Of a stretch of 64,000 nt of DNA, positions 17,035 to 26,644 are shown piece by piece (position 1 is the first letter of the stretch; the number at the start of each line of letters is the position of its first letter). This stretch comes from Marinitoga sp. 1197 (GTDB lineage Bacteria; Thermotogota; Thermotogae; Petrotogales; Petrotogaceae). The stretch lies in NCBI RefSeq assembly GCF_001021165.1, contig NZ_AZAY01000006.1, positions 49,877 through 113,876 on the forward strand, written 5' to 3'. The notes under the pieces are model-generated. The model was not told the origin of the DNA. It was given only the letters and a program-made list of their open reading frames with translations, and made no database searches. Position numbers and translations under genes: made by a program.

Positions 17035-18384
17035 GTGGAATTTTTTAAAATAGACAAAATTCCTGAGGATTATGATTTTTTAGACATTATGGTAATCGAT
17101 ATATATGGAAAAATGAAACATGTAACTTTACCTAAAAGTTATGTAAGTGAAAAAATTTTCAAAGAAGGTATAGGGTTTGATGCTTCAAATTTTGGTTTCG
17201 CAAAGGTTACTGATTCTGATATGGTTGCTATTCCAGATAAGACAAATATGTATTTAGAAATAAATAATAATATGAAAATTGTTCATGTTTTATCGGATGT
17301 AATAAGTCCTTCTACTGGAGAGTATTTTGATCAATATCCTAGGAGTATAGCAAAAGAAACTTTAAAATATCTTAAAGATTCAAGAATAGCTGATGATGCA
17401 AAAATGCTTGTTGAACTTGAATTTCATATATTTGATGGTGTTGAGTATAATACTTCATCAACAAAATCATATTATAGTGTTGAAAGTTCTGAAGGATTAG
17501 GAAATAGCCAATATTATCCAAGAGCAAATGGTTCATCATATCATTTAAATGAGCCATATGATATACATTTTCAATTAAGAAACGAAATTGTTAAAACTTT
17601 AGAAAATGCAGGTATTCCTGTGAAATATCATCATCATGAAGTTGGAATGTCACAACACGAAATAGAATTGAATTTTATGAGTTTAGTTGATGCAGCTGAT
17701 AGTGTAACACTTACAAAATATTTAATAAGACGAATTGCAAATGAGTATGGACTTTTTGTAACATTTATGCCTAAACCATTATATAATATGCCTGGAAATG
17801 GTATGCATGTGCATCAATTTTTAGAAAAAGAGGGAAAAAGTTTATTTGTAGGAGATGAATTATATAATTTAAGTGATTTAGCTTTGAAATATACAGCAGG
17901 TGTTTTAAAACATAGTTTAACTGGGTCGTTGTTATCCTGGTCTAATCCAAGTACAAATTCATATAAAAGGCTTGTTCCGGGATTTGAAGCACCTATTTCT
18001 GCATCGTTCTCAAAAGGAAGTAGAAGTGCAGCTATTAGAATTCCGGGATATTTAAGCAAAGCAGATACGAGAATTGAATTCAGAACAGGTGATGCTACAG
18101 CAAATATATATTTTTTCCTCTCTGCAATGGTTTTAGCCGGAGTGAATGGAATTGAAAATAATCTTGATCCGGTAGATTTGGGATTTCATTCTAAAGGTGA
18201 AAACGATAAAGAATTTCCATTAAATTTAAAGGATGTTGTAAAAGGCCTTGAAAAAGATAAAGAATATTTAAAAACATTTCCAAATTCATTGATAAACAAA
18301 TGGATAGAAACAAAAATAAAAGAAGCTAATATGATTTATTCAATACCTGTCCCTAAAGAATTTGAATTATATTTTGAATTATAG
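17035..18384 (+). CDS. glnA: Glutamine synthetase, type I
   Basis: A 449-residue glutamine synthetase that makes glutamine from glutamate, ammonia and ATP. Seen motifs include FDASNFGF (the ammonium-site Asp-x-Ser loop), HHHEVGMSQHEIELNF, KPLYNMPGNGMHVHQF with the catalytic His, NSYKRLVPGFEAPIS with the flap Glu, RSAAIRIP and RIEFRTGDATAN. The adenylylation Tyr motif of the GSI-beta group is not visible and the length fits the GSI-alpha group, so feedback rather than adenylylation control is inferred. GTG start follows GGAGGTGA. Confidence 0.9.
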   Translation: MEFFKIDKIPEDYDFLDIMVIDIYGKMKHVTLPKSYVSEKIFKEGIGFDASNFGFAKVTDSDMVAIPDKTNMYLEINNNMKIVHVLSDVISPSTGEYFDQYPRSIAKETLKYLKDSRIADDAKMLVELEFHIFDGVEYNTSSTKSYYSVESSEGLGNSQYYPRANGSSYHLNEPYDIHFQLRNEIVKTLENAGIPVKYHHHEVGMSQHEIELNFMSLVDAADSVTLTKYLIRRIANEYGLFVTFMPKPLYNMPGNGMHVHQFLEKEGKSLFVGDELYNLSDLALKYTAGVLKHSLTGSLLSWSNPSTNSYKRLVPGFEAPISASFSKGSRSAAIRIPGYLSKADTRIEFRTGDATANIYFFLSAMVLAGVNGIENNLDPVDLGFHSKGENDKEFPLNLKDVVKGLEKDKEYLKTFPNSLINKWIETKIKEANMIYSIPVPKEFELYFEL

Positions 18385-18387
18385 ATT

Positions 18388-18423
18388 ACAACAACAGCAG
18401 GATTTTCTCCTGCTGTTGTTGTT
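18388..18423 (+). terminator. Long hairpin after glutamine synthetase
   Basis: A 15-bp perfect stem, ACAACAACAGCAGGA with TCCTGCTGTTGTTGT and loop TTTTC (18388-18422). It lacks a strong T tract, so it may act as a weak terminator or 3' stabiliser. Confidence 0.65.
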
Positions 18424-18525
18424 AGATATATCTATTTTAATGTACATGTTCAGAACTAAGGAATTAGATAAGTGATATCTATTCAAAAAGAAACGACTAA
18501 ATACATTATATATCTTTCAATTTAT

Positions 18526-20445
18526 TTAATATTTTTTATCTGTGCTAAAGATTACTTTTTCTAGTTCTCCTTCAATATTATTAAGATACCAATTCATTTT
18601 TAGCAAATCTTCATCTAAGATACTTTCGTCTTTATCCACTATTATTTTATTATTATTATTTATTATTGGGCCGCTAAATATATCAAAATTATTATTTTTA
18701 ATTAACTCTTCCATTGCTTCAACTATTCTTAAAGTTTGGCCTGGAATTAATTTACTATTTTTATATAATTTTACAACACCTTTATTCATACCATACCAAT
18801 ATTTTTTTAAATCTTCCAGATTTTTTGAAGTAGTAACAGACCATTTGTTTTCAAGAAGCCTTCCTACTATTTTTTTATAAAATCTTCCCCATTCCCAGTA
18901 GGCTGATGCTATATATGTTTTTGATGTAAGATTGTCGGATATTACATTATATCCAATACTCAAAATATTTTTTTTATCTGCTATTTTTTGTGGCACTAAT
19001 GAATCCATATTGGTTACCAGTATATCTATATCTTCATTAATCAACTCATTAGTTTTTTGAATTTCAATATCATGATCCATCCATTTTTTTGTCCATTTGA
19101 TTAAAATTTTTGCATAAGGGTTTACAACTTTAACACCAAGGGCAAAAGCATTTAAACTTCTGACAAAAAGTGGTAGTGGATAAGGTGCGATATATCCTAT
19201 TTTATTTTTTTTCGTTATTGCACCAGCAATTAATCCCGTTAAAAATTTCGGTTGATATATTCTTCCAAAATAGACAGACAAATTTCTATAACTCTTATAT
19301 CCTGCACAATTTAAAAATTTTATATTTGGAAATTCTATAGCTGCTTTGTATGTTGAATCCATATAATCATAACTTGTTGTTATAATTAGATTATATTCCT
19401 GATTGATTAAATCTTTAATTAAATTATAAGATTCCTCTTTTTTTACATTTTCAACGAAATAGGTGGAGATTTTATCTCCAAATTTATTTTCGATATATAT
19501 TCTTCCATTTTCATGTGATTGAACCCATGTGCTTTCATTAATATAGTTTCTATAAATAAAAGCTATTTTTAATTGCTTTTCTGTTGGGATTTTTATTAAA
19601 GATGTAAAAACTTCCTGTAATATATTTTTTCTTTCTTCAATATAGATATTTTCCAGTTCTTTTATTAACATCCTGATTTTTGGTTTTAAATTCTTATGCA
19701 TTAAATTTTTTTCTATTCCATATTTTTTTAGATAAAACAAAAATGCTTCACCAGTTGTTATAGGTAATTTTTCACCATTTAATTCATGATATATTTTTCT
19801 AAAATCCCAATATATTGATTTTTCAAGAAAGTTAAAAAATTCTTTTGGATTTTCATTATTTTTTTCAACGTAATCAATTAATATTTTTTCTAATTCTTTA
19901 AATCCTCCTTCTCTTTTAAACCAGATCATGTTTATTTTAGTTTTTTCATAAAATTCAAGAAATTCATAATATATTCTTATATTTATATCCATTTCATCAT
20001 ATTTAGGGATTAGTCTTTTAACATTAGCCATTATTGATGGAGAATCTAGATATTTTAAAACACTTGTTCTTTTATTTCCTTCCATTACATAAAATTTATT
20101 TAAATATTCATAAGCTACAATAGCATCCCTAATTCCTTCTTCCTGTTGTGCCTCAAATAAATTCATCCATTTTATAGCAAACTCACTATCTTCTTCTAAA
20201 AGAGGCATAAAGTTTTTTGCAAATGCACTCTTTCTCGAAGCATAATATGTACCTTTTATTTTTTTTATAGGTATTTCTATTACTCCTAAAGAATTTTCAC
20301 TAATAATATTTTTATCCTTTATTATTTCTTCTAAAGCAGGTAGATATCCATCTTTCCCTCTGCTTTGCCAGTATAATACTTCTCTTTCGGCCATTTTTTT
20401 TGCAATTTTATATTCTTTTGAACTATCAAACCTCATATTGTTCAT
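18526..20445 (-). CDS. Cytosolic fusion of ParB-like N-terminal domain and BMP-type ligand-binding domain
   Basis: A 639-residue protein with no signal peptide. Around residues 50-140 a ParB/sulfiredoxin-like segment is visible (VIEIPIKKIKGTYYASRKSA then EEGIRDAIVAYEYLNKFYVMEGNKRTSVLKYL). Residues about 295-600 match the BMP/Med periplasmic-binding fold (LKIAFIYRNYINESTW, IITTSYDYMD, NIKFLNCAGYKSYRNLSVYFGRIYQ, FLTGLIAGAITKKNKIGYI). Known BMP proteins are secreted nucleoside binders, whereas this one would stay in the cytoplasm. Similar fusions are known from Firmicutes as BMP family proteins but, as far as I know, lack a defined role. It follows a metallophosphoesterase by 11 nt. Confidence 0.75.
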   Translation of the reverse strand: MNNMRFDSSKEYKIAKKMAEREVLYWQSRGKDGYLPALEEIIKDKNIISENSLGVIEIPIKKIKGTYYASRKSAFAKNFMPLLEEDSEFAIKWMNLFEAQQEEGIRDAIVAYEYLNKFYVMEGNKRTSVLKYLDSPSIMANVKRLIPKYDEMDINIRIYYEFLEFYEKTKINMIWFKREGGFKELEKILIDYVEKNNENPKEFFNFLEKSIYWDFRKIYHELNGEKLPITTGEAFLFYLKKYGIEKNLMHKNLKPKIRMLIKELENIYIEERKNILQEVFTSLIKIPTEKQLKIAFIYRNYINESTWVQSHENGRIYIENKFGDKISTYFVENVKKEESYNLIKDLINQEYNLIITTSYDYMDSTYKAAIEFPNIKFLNCAGYKSYRNLSVYFGRIYQPKFLTGLIAGAITKKNKIGYIAPYPLPLFVRSLNAFALGVKVVNPYAKILIKWTKKWMDHDIEIQKTNELINEDIDILVTNMDSLVPQKIADKKNILSIGYNVISDNLTSKTYIASAYWEWGRFYKKIVGRLLENKWSVTTSKNLEDLKKYWYGMNKGVVKLYKNSKLIPGQTLRIVEAMEELIKNNNFDIFSGPIINNNNKIIVDKDESILDEDLLKMNWYLNNIEGELEKVIFSTDKKY

Positions 20446-20456
20446 ATTTCCCTCTC

Positions 20457-21194
20457 CTAAAAATCAAAATAAATTTCTTTAAATTTTATCTTCCCCTCTT
20501 CACCCGAAATTTCTAAAACCTTCTTATTTTTTTCATCATATTTTATATATTTATATGGAACAGCATTTAAAAGATAGGAAATATTATTTTTATAATGAAT
20601 AATAAAATTTAAATTTTGATCTGTATATCTTGGATGTATATGGCCATAAAACCATATTTTAGGGAAATATTTTTTATATATTAAAGCCATAATCTTTGAA
20701 CCTTTATGATATGAACTGATTTCTTTTTCAAACATATTTTCAATTCCTGGAGGAGAATGAGTTATTAAAATGTCCAATTGTTTGATAAGATTTAATCTTT
20801 TTTTTCGAGATAATATTTTTTTGAAATTTTTTACATCTTTTTCTGTAAAATGAAAAGGCTTTTTCCCATATGAAAAAGCTCCAGAAAAACCTGCTATATA
20901 GATATTTGACTCTATATTTAATACTCTTTTCAAATTTTCAATTTTTTCATGTATTATTATTAAGCCTTTATATGTTTTTGAATATCCTGAAAGTTCTACA
21001 TCAAATAAGTTTTTAAAATATTTTTTGTCATGATTTCCATAAATCATATAACTTATTTTGGGATTTAATGTATTTAATAAGTAATCAAGATAACCTGGCG
21101 ATAAATCTCCACAGCACAATAATACATCACATTTCTTAATTTTTTTAGGTAAATATCCTCTTTCTTCATCTGATACTGCTACTATTTCAAGCAT
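20457..21194 (-). CDS. Metallophosphoesterase
   Basis: A 245-residue calcineurin-like phosphoesterase. Motifs are LLCCGDLSPGYLDYL, YMIYGNHDKKYF, ILITHSPPGIENMF and WFYGHIHPRYTD. The first motif reads AVSDEERG, so the usual His of Asp-x-His is replaced by Glu, as in some related subfamilies. The substrate is unknown. It is the first gene of a two-gene run with the ParB-like/BMP fusion and has GGAAGGAAG before ATG 21194. Confidence 0.8.
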   Translation of the reverse strand: MLEIVAVSDEERGYLPKKIKKCDVLLCCGDLSPGYLDYLLNTLNPKISYMIYGNHDKKYFKNLFDVELSGYSKTYKGLIIIHEKIENLKRVLNIESNIYIAGFSGAFSYGKKPFHFTEKDVKNFKKILSRKKRLNLIKQLDILITHSPPGIENMFEKEISSYHKGSKIMALIYKKYFPKIWFYGHIHPRYTDQNLNFIIHYKNNISYLLNAVPYKYIKYDEKNKKVLEISGEEGKIKFKEIYFDF

Positions 21195-21577
21195 ATTATC
21201 TTCCTTCCAATTTTTTTATTATTATACCAAAAAAAGATTAAAAACAAATAGAATATATTTTTTGATTTAAATCTAAAATAATATAAACCTAAAAACTTTT
21301 ATAACACTATTTGTTGATTTTATGTAACATTTTAACATTGTTGACAAATATTGTTGTTTTCTGTTGTTTATGGTAAATATAATACGTTTTTACCCCTACC
21401 TACCACGGGTATTATTTCTTTTTTATTTCTTTTTTATTTTCATTATTTTAACTATTTTGGATTATAAAAAGAAAAATATCAAACATGTAATTTTTTTTTA
21501 GCTTAAAAATGGATAGAATTTGTTATAATTAAACTGGTAATAAATTGTGAAAATAAAAACAAAAGGAGGAATGTTTT
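21195..21577. other. Intergenic region with divergent promoters
   Basis: This 383-bp AT-rich region separates the divergent phosphoesterase and iron importer genes. It holds a TATAAT for the minus-strand gene near 21221-21228 (GGTATAATAAT on the minus strand) and a TATAAT at 21524-21529 for the importer. In its middle is a short GC-rich patch (21391-21411) with TACCC and GGGTA as inverted ends. No ORF or known riboswitch is recognised. Confidence 0.5.
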
Positions 21578-22594
21578 ATGAAGAAAATTTTTGTGGTTGT
21601 TTTAGCTCTATTATCTATTTCGTTATATGCAGGTATGTTTGGTTATGGCCAAGGTGGAGAAGTAAATGTATATACAAGTAGACATTATGATACAGATCAG
21701 AAATTATATGATGAATTTACAAAATTAACAGGAATTAAAGTAAATGTAATTAAAGCTGGAGAAGATGAATTAATTGAAAGAATAAAAAATGAGGGTAGTG
21801 ACACAAGAGCGGATTTATTTATAACTGCTGATGTAGGAAGGCTGCACAGAGCAAAAGTTTTAGGATTATTACAACCTATCGTTACAGATGTGTTAATAAA
21901 AAATATACCGAATAATCTAAGAGATAGAGAAAATTACTGGTATGCTTTAACTGTAAGAGCAAGAGTTTTAGCTTATTCACCCAAAAGAGTAGATATATCG
22001 AAGATAAAAACATATGAGGATTTAATTAATCCTGAATGGAAAGGAAGAATTGTTGTCAGATCTTCTTCTAATATATATAATCAATCTTTAATAGCTTCAT
22101 TTGTTGCAATATATGGTGAAGAATGGGCTTTAAATTGGGCAAAAGGTATTGTTAATAATATGGCTAGAAAGCCTCAAGGGAATGATAGGGCACAGGTTAT
22201 AGCTGTTGCATCTGGTGAAGGGGATATTGCAATAGTAAATACATATTATATAGGGAAGATGTTAAATTCGTCCGATAAACAACAGGTAGCAGCGGCTAAA
22301 AAAATAAAAATATTTTTTCCTGAAAGAACTCATATAAATGTAAGTGGTGCTGGTATTGTAAAATACTCAAAAAACCGAGAAAATGCAATTAAACTTTTGG
22401 AATTTTTAACAAGTAAAGAAGCACAGGGTGAATTTGCTAAAGCAAATTATGAGTATCCTGCAAATCCAGAAGTTGAACCATCTGAATTATTAAAATCATG
22501 GGGAAATTTTACTTCTCAAGGAATAGACTTAACACTATTAGGTGAGTATAATTCTAAAGCTGTTGAAATAATGGATAAAGCTGGTTGGAAATAA
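21578..22594 (+). CDS. Iron(III) ABC importer substrate-binding protein (FutA/FbpA type)
   Basis: A 338-residue extracytoplasmic binding protein with a Sec signal (MKKIFVVVLALLSISLYA) and no lipobox. The mature N-terminus VNVYTSRHYDTDQ is diagnostic of ferric-iron binders of the FutA/IdiA group, where the Tyr and His act in metal binding; later Tyr residues (NTYYIGKM) fit the paired iron-ligand tyrosines. It heads a binding protein, fused permease and ATPase operon. AGGAGGA precedes the start. Confidence 0.9.
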   Translation: MKKIFVVVLALLSISLYAGMFGYGQGGEVNVYTSRHYDTDQKLYDEFTKLTGIKVNVIKAGEDELIERIKNEGSDTRADLFITADVGRLHRAKVLGLLQPIVTDVLIKNIPNNLRDRENYWYALTVRARVLAYSPKRVDISKIKTYEDLINPEWKGRIVVRSSSNIYNQSLIASFVAIYGEEWALNWAKGIVNNMARKPQGNDRAQVIAVASGEGDIAIVNTYYIGKMLNSSDKQQVAAAKKIKIFFPERTHINVSGAGIVKYSKNRENAIKLLEFLTSKEAQGEFAKANYEYPANPEVEPSELLKSWGNFTSQGIDLTLLGEYNSKAVEIMDKAGWK

Positions 22595-22614
22595 TAGAAC
22601 CAATAGGAGGATAT

Positions 22615-24201
22615 ATGAAAAAAACAACTTATATTATATTATTTTTAATTTCAGTACCTATTTTTGTTGTTTTATACAATTTAATAATTCCTTCTAATAA
22701 GAATTGGACGCATATTTATAATTATTTGTTAAAAGATTATGTTCTAAATTCATTAAAACTTATTATAGGGACAGGATTTTTATCAGCGGTATTAGGTATC
22801 TCAAGTGCATGGTTTGTTAGTTATTACGAATTTCCTTTTAGAAAACAATTTGAGTGGTTGCTAATATTACCATTAACTATTCCTCCGTTTATAGGTGCAT
22901 ATGTATATGCAGGTATGATTAGCTATACTGGTTCATTACAGACATTTTTAATGAAGTATACGGAATTTAACGGGAAATCGTATTTATTTAATATTATGTC
23001 AGTTTCAGGATCGGTATTTATATTTTCAATGTTTTTATTTCCATATGTTTATTTAACAGTAAAATCTTTTTTTTCAAAACAAATACATAATATTATAGAA
23101 GTTTCTTATTCTTTGGGGAAGGGAACTTTAGAGACATTTTTTAAAATTGTTTTGCCATTGGCTAGACCCGCTATAGTGGGCGGGACTAGTCTTGTATTAA
23201 TGGAAGTATTAAATGATTATGGTGTTGTGAAATATTACGGAATTCCAACTTTTAGCACGGGAATTTTTAAAGCATGGTTTTCTCTAGGCGATATTAATAC
23301 AGCAATAAAATTATCAGCTATTTTATTATTATTTGTTTTTAGTATTTTATATTTTGAAAAAATTTTAAGGCAAAATAAATCATATGCTACTAAAAAAAAC
23401 AAACCAATAAAAAGAAGAAAATTAAAAGGTATTAAATTATATCTAATTTTTTCTTATATGACAGCTTTGTTTTTATTATCCTTTTTGTTTCCAGTATTGC
23501 AATTAATACAATGGTCTATATTTTCGTTTAAAAATACCAATATAAAATTTATTGAATTAACTTTTAATTCAATACTTATAGCCATGATATCTTCAATTGT
23601 TATAATAATTCTGGCTCTTATAATTTCAGATACTATCCGATTTAGTGGAAAAAATACAGTTATTTTGTCAAAAATAGCTACAATGGGTTATTCTATACCT
23701 GGTGCAGTTATTGCTGTTGGTGTAATGATAATTTTCATAAACTTAGATAAAACTTTATCCTCTTTATATGCATTTTTAGGTATTAAATCAAGATTAGTAT
23801 TAACTTCTTCAATATTAATGCTTATTTATGCATATATTGTTCGTTTTTTAAATATAGCTTATAGTCCTATTGATAGTAATTTTGAAAAAACTGGAAAATC
23901 CTATCATGAAGCTTCCAGAAGTTTGGGGAAATCATTTTTTATTACATTTTTAAAGATCGATATTCCAATTATAAAACCTGCTATTATTAGTGCTTTTATT
24001 TTTTCGTTTATTGAAATAATAAAAGAATTACCTTTGACTTTAATTCTTAGACCTTTTAATTTTGATACATTAGCTACAAAAGTTTTTGAATATGCAAATG
24101 ATGAAATGATACATGAAGCTTCTGTAGCATCTTTAACGATAATATCAATAATTTTTATTTTTATACTAATTTTAAGAAAAATAACAGGAGATGGTAAATA
24201 A
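22615..24201 (+). CDS. Iron(III) ABC importer permease, two fused halves
   Basis: A 528-residue permease of the FbpB/FutB/SfuB type with about twelve membrane segments. It has two EAA loops, one near residue 165 (EVSYSLGKGTLETFFKIVLPLARPAI) and one near 435 (EASRSLGKSFFITFLKIDIPIIKPAI), showing that both transmembrane domains are on one chain. The start is ATG 22615 after AATAGGAGG rather than the in-frame 22585. Its stop overlaps the ATPase start by one base. Confidence 0.88.
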   Translation: MKKTTYIILFLISVPIFVVLYNLIIPSNKNWTHIYNYLLKDYVLNSLKLIIGTGFLSAVLGISSAWFVSYYEFPFRKQFEWLLILPLTIPPFIGAYVYAGMISYTGSLQTFLMKYTEFNGKSYLFNIMSVSGSVFIFSMFLFPYVYLTVKSFFSKQIHNIIEVSYSLGKGTLETFFKIVLPLARPAIVGGTSLVLMEVLNDYGVVKYYGIPTFSTGIFKAWFSLGDINTAIKLSAILLLFVFSILYFEKILRQNKSYATKKNKPIKRRKLKGIKLYLIFSYMTALFLLSFLFPVLQLIQWSIFSFKNTNIKFIELTFNSILIAMISSIVIIILALIISDTIRFSGKNTVILSKIATMGYSIPGAVIAVGVMIIFINLDKTLSSLYAFLGIKSRLVLTSSILMLIYAYIVRFLNIAYSPIDSNFEKTGKSYHEASRSLGKSFFITFLKIDIPIIKPAIISAFIFSFIEIIKELPLTLILRPFNFDTLATKVFEYANDEMIHEASVASLTIISIIFIFILILRKITGDGK

Positions 24202-24866
24202 TGTTTTTATATATAGAAGATATCTGGTTTAAATATGATAAAGATTTTGTATTGAAAGGAATAGATTTTCAAATTAAAAAAGGGGAAACAGTTGCTATTG
24301 TTGGTGAAAGTGGAAGCGGTAAAAGTACTATACTTAGAATAATTGCAGGATTTGAAAGGCCGCAAAAAGGTATTATTAGATTGGAAAATCGAATTTTAAC
24401 TTCAAAACAGCATTTTGTTTTTCCAGAAAAAAGAAATATAGGGTTTGTATTTCAAGATTATGCATTATTTCCGCATATGACAGTAAAACAAAATATAGAA
24501 TTTGCAAAAAAAAATAAAACAAAGGAAATGTTGCAATTAGTCAATTTAAAAGGATACGAAAATAGATATCCTCATGAATTAAGTGGCGGGCAACAGCAAA
24601 GAGTTGCATTGGCAAGAACACTTGCAACAAACCCAAAATTATTGCTTTTAGATGAACCTTTTAGTAATTTGGATGAAAATTTAAAAGATAGAATCAGAAT
24701 GGAATTAAAAAAAATTCTGAATAAAGCAGGTATTACAACAATTTTAGTTACTCATGATAAAAACGATGCTATTACTCTGTCAGATGAAATTATTATTATC
24801 GAAAAGGGAAAAATTAAATATATTGGGAAAACAGAAGAAGTATATGATCAAAATTATGTAAATTAA
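24201..24866 (+). CDS. Iron(III) ABC importer ATP-binding protein
   Basis: A 221-residue ABC ATPase. Walker A is GESGSGKST, the Q-loop FVFQDYALFPHMTV, the signature LSGGQQQRVALARTL, Walker B LLLLDEPFSNLD and the H-loop VTHDKNDA. It lacks the C-terminal regulatory domain found in FbpC/PotA proteins, so it is short. It completes the iron importer operon and is followed by a bidirectional terminator. Confidence 0.88.
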   Translation: MFLYIEDIWFKYDKDFVLKGIDFQIKKGETVAIVGESGSGKSTILRIIAGFERPQKGIIRLENRILTSKQHFVFPEKRNIGFVFQDYALFPHMTVKQNIEFAKKNKTKEMLQLVNLKGYENRYPHELSGGQQQRVALARTLATNPKLLLLDEPFSNLDENLKDRIRMELKKILNKAGITTILVTHDKNDAITLSDEIIIIEKGKIKYIGKTEEVYDQNYVN

Positions 24867-24876
24867 AGTGAATAAA

Positions 24877-24905
24877 AATAATCCCCTGGTTCAGGGGATT
24901 ATTTT
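24877..24905. terminator. Bidirectional terminator
   Basis: TAATCCCCTG, loop GTT, CAGGGGATTA (24877-24899) flanked by A-rich sequence on the left and TTTTT on the right. It can serve both the iron importer operon and the convergent phosphohexomutase gene. Confidence 0.85.
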
Positions 24906-26626
24906 TACTCTACAGAATTAATAATTTCCATTATTTTATCTTTCATTAATTTTAATTTCTCTTTTGATTTATTTTCATCTTTATCCTTAGAGTAAATATA
25001 AATCTTTAATTTAGGCTCTGTTCCAGATGGTCTAACCGCATACCATGAGCCATCATCGAAGAAAAATCTTAATACATTTGATTTTGGAACATCTGTTTCA
25101 TTTATTTCATTTGTGGTTAAGTTCATATCTTTTTTTTCTAAATAATCAATGTATCTTATAAGTTTCATATTGCCAATTTCTTTCGGAAATTCTTTTCTGT
25201 ATACTTCCATAATCTTTTTCATCTTTGCCATACCTTCTAACCCTTCGATGATAATTGAAAAATTATTTTCAAAATAATAACCTATTTCATTATATAAATC
25301 ATATAGTACATCTATTAGTGTTTTTCCTTGTTTTTTATAATATGCAGCAGCTTCTGAAACAAACATAGAAGAGATAACGCCATCTTTATCTCTTACGAAC
25401 GTGCCTGTTACATATCCTATGCTTTCTTCATACCCGAATTCGAAATCATATTTTCCTTCTAATTCATTTTCTAATCCACAGATATTTTTAAATCCTGTTA
25501 ATGTTTCAAATGTAATTACACCATATTTTTCAGCTAATTCCTTTCCTAAATCACCCGTAACTATTGATTTTATAATCATTCCTTTTTCAGATAATGTTCC
25601 TTTTTCTTTTCTTCCTTCAATAATATATTTTATTAATATAGCTCCAGTTTGATTTCCGTTTAAAGGCACATATTCTCCTTTATGTTTTACCATTACAGCA
25701 GTTCTATCACAATCTGGATCGGTTGCTATTATTACATCAGCATCTTTATTTTCAGCCAATTTTTTTGCATATTCAAAAGCTTTTATATCTTCAGGATTAG
25801 GATATCCGACGGTTTTAAAATCTGGATCCGGATTTTCTTGTTCAGGTACAACAAATATATTTTTAAAACCCCTTTCAGCCAGTACTCTTCTAACTGGTTT
25901 ATTTCCGGTACCATTAAGAGGTGTATATACAATTTTAACATCTTTATCAATATCATCTCTTATTGCTAATCCTTTTACTTTTTCTATATATTCATCTTCA
26001 ATATCTTTACCAACATATTCTAATAAACCTTTTTCAAGAGCTTCGCTTTCAGAAATTTTCTTAATCATTGAGAAATCTGTTAATTTTTTGATATTTTCCA
26101 TTACCGGGATAGCCACATCATCCAATATTTGAGAACCTTGTTCCCAGTAAACTTTATAACCGTTATAATTTTTTGGATTATGGCTTGCTGTAATTACTAT
26201 ACCAGCAGCAGTATTTAATCTTCTAACAGAGAATGAAAGTAAAGGTGTCGGTGCGATATGATCAAACAAGTAAGTTTTTATTCCATTAGCTGCTAAAATA
26301 AGTGCAGCTGTTTTGGCGAATAATTCCGAGTTATGTCTAACATCATATGCTATAACAACTCCACGTTTCACATATTCTTCACCTTTTGAAATAATGAAAT
26401 CTGCCAATCCCTGTGTTGCTTTACCCACTGTATAAATATTCATTCTATTTGTTCCTGCACCTAATATACCTCTTAATCCAGCAGTACCAAATTCTAATTC
26501 TTTATAAAATCTTTCCATAATCTCCTTTTCATTTTCTCTTATTGATAATAATTCTTTTTTAGTTTCTTCATCCACATGGGGGCTGTTTAACCATTCTTCG
26601 TATACTTTCATGTAATCCATCATCAT
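24905..26626 (-). CDS. Phosphoglucomutase/phosphomannomutase
   Basis: About 573 residues, the long form of alpha-D-phosphohexomutase (PgcA type). The phosphoserine loop is ITASHNPKNYNGYKVYW, the metal loop IATDPDCDRTAVMV, the sugar-binding loop GYEESIGYV and the phosphate-binding end RPSGTEPKLKIY. It interconverts hexose 1- and 6-phosphates for glycogen and envelope sugars. Several tandem starts exist (GTG 26629, then ATG at 26626, 26623 and 26620) after AAAGGAGT; the exact one is not certain. It lies 16 nt behind a MoaD-like gene. Confidence 0.92.
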   Translation of the reverse strand: MMMDYMKVYEEWLNSPHVDEETKKELLSIRENEKEIMERFYKELEFGTAGLRGILGAGTNRMNIYTVGKATQGLADFIISKGEEYVKRGVVIAYDVRHNSELFAKTAALILAANGIKTYLFDHIAPTPLLSFSVRRLNTAAGIVITASHNPKNYNGYKVYWEQGSQILDDVAIPVMENIKKLTDFSMIKKISESEALEKGLLEYVGKDIEDEYIEKVKGLAIRDDIDKDVKIVYTPLNGTGNKPVRRVLAERGFKNIFVVPEQENPDPDFKTVGYPNPEDIKAFEYAKKLAENKDADVIIATDPDCDRTAVMVKHKGEYVPLNGNQTGAILIKYIIEGRKEKGTLSEKGMIIKSIVTGDLGKELAEKYGVITFETLTGFKNICGLENELEGKYDFEFGYEESIGYVTGTFVRDKDGVISSMFVSEAAAYYKKQGKTLIDVLYDLYNEIGYYFENNFSIIIEGLEGMAKMKKIMEVYRKEFPKEIGNMKLIRYIDYLEKKDMNLTTNEINETDVPKSNVLRFFFDDGSWYAVRPSGTEPKLKIYIYSKDKDENKSKEKLKLMKDKIMEIINSVE

Positions 26627-26644
26627 CACTCCTTTATCATTTTC

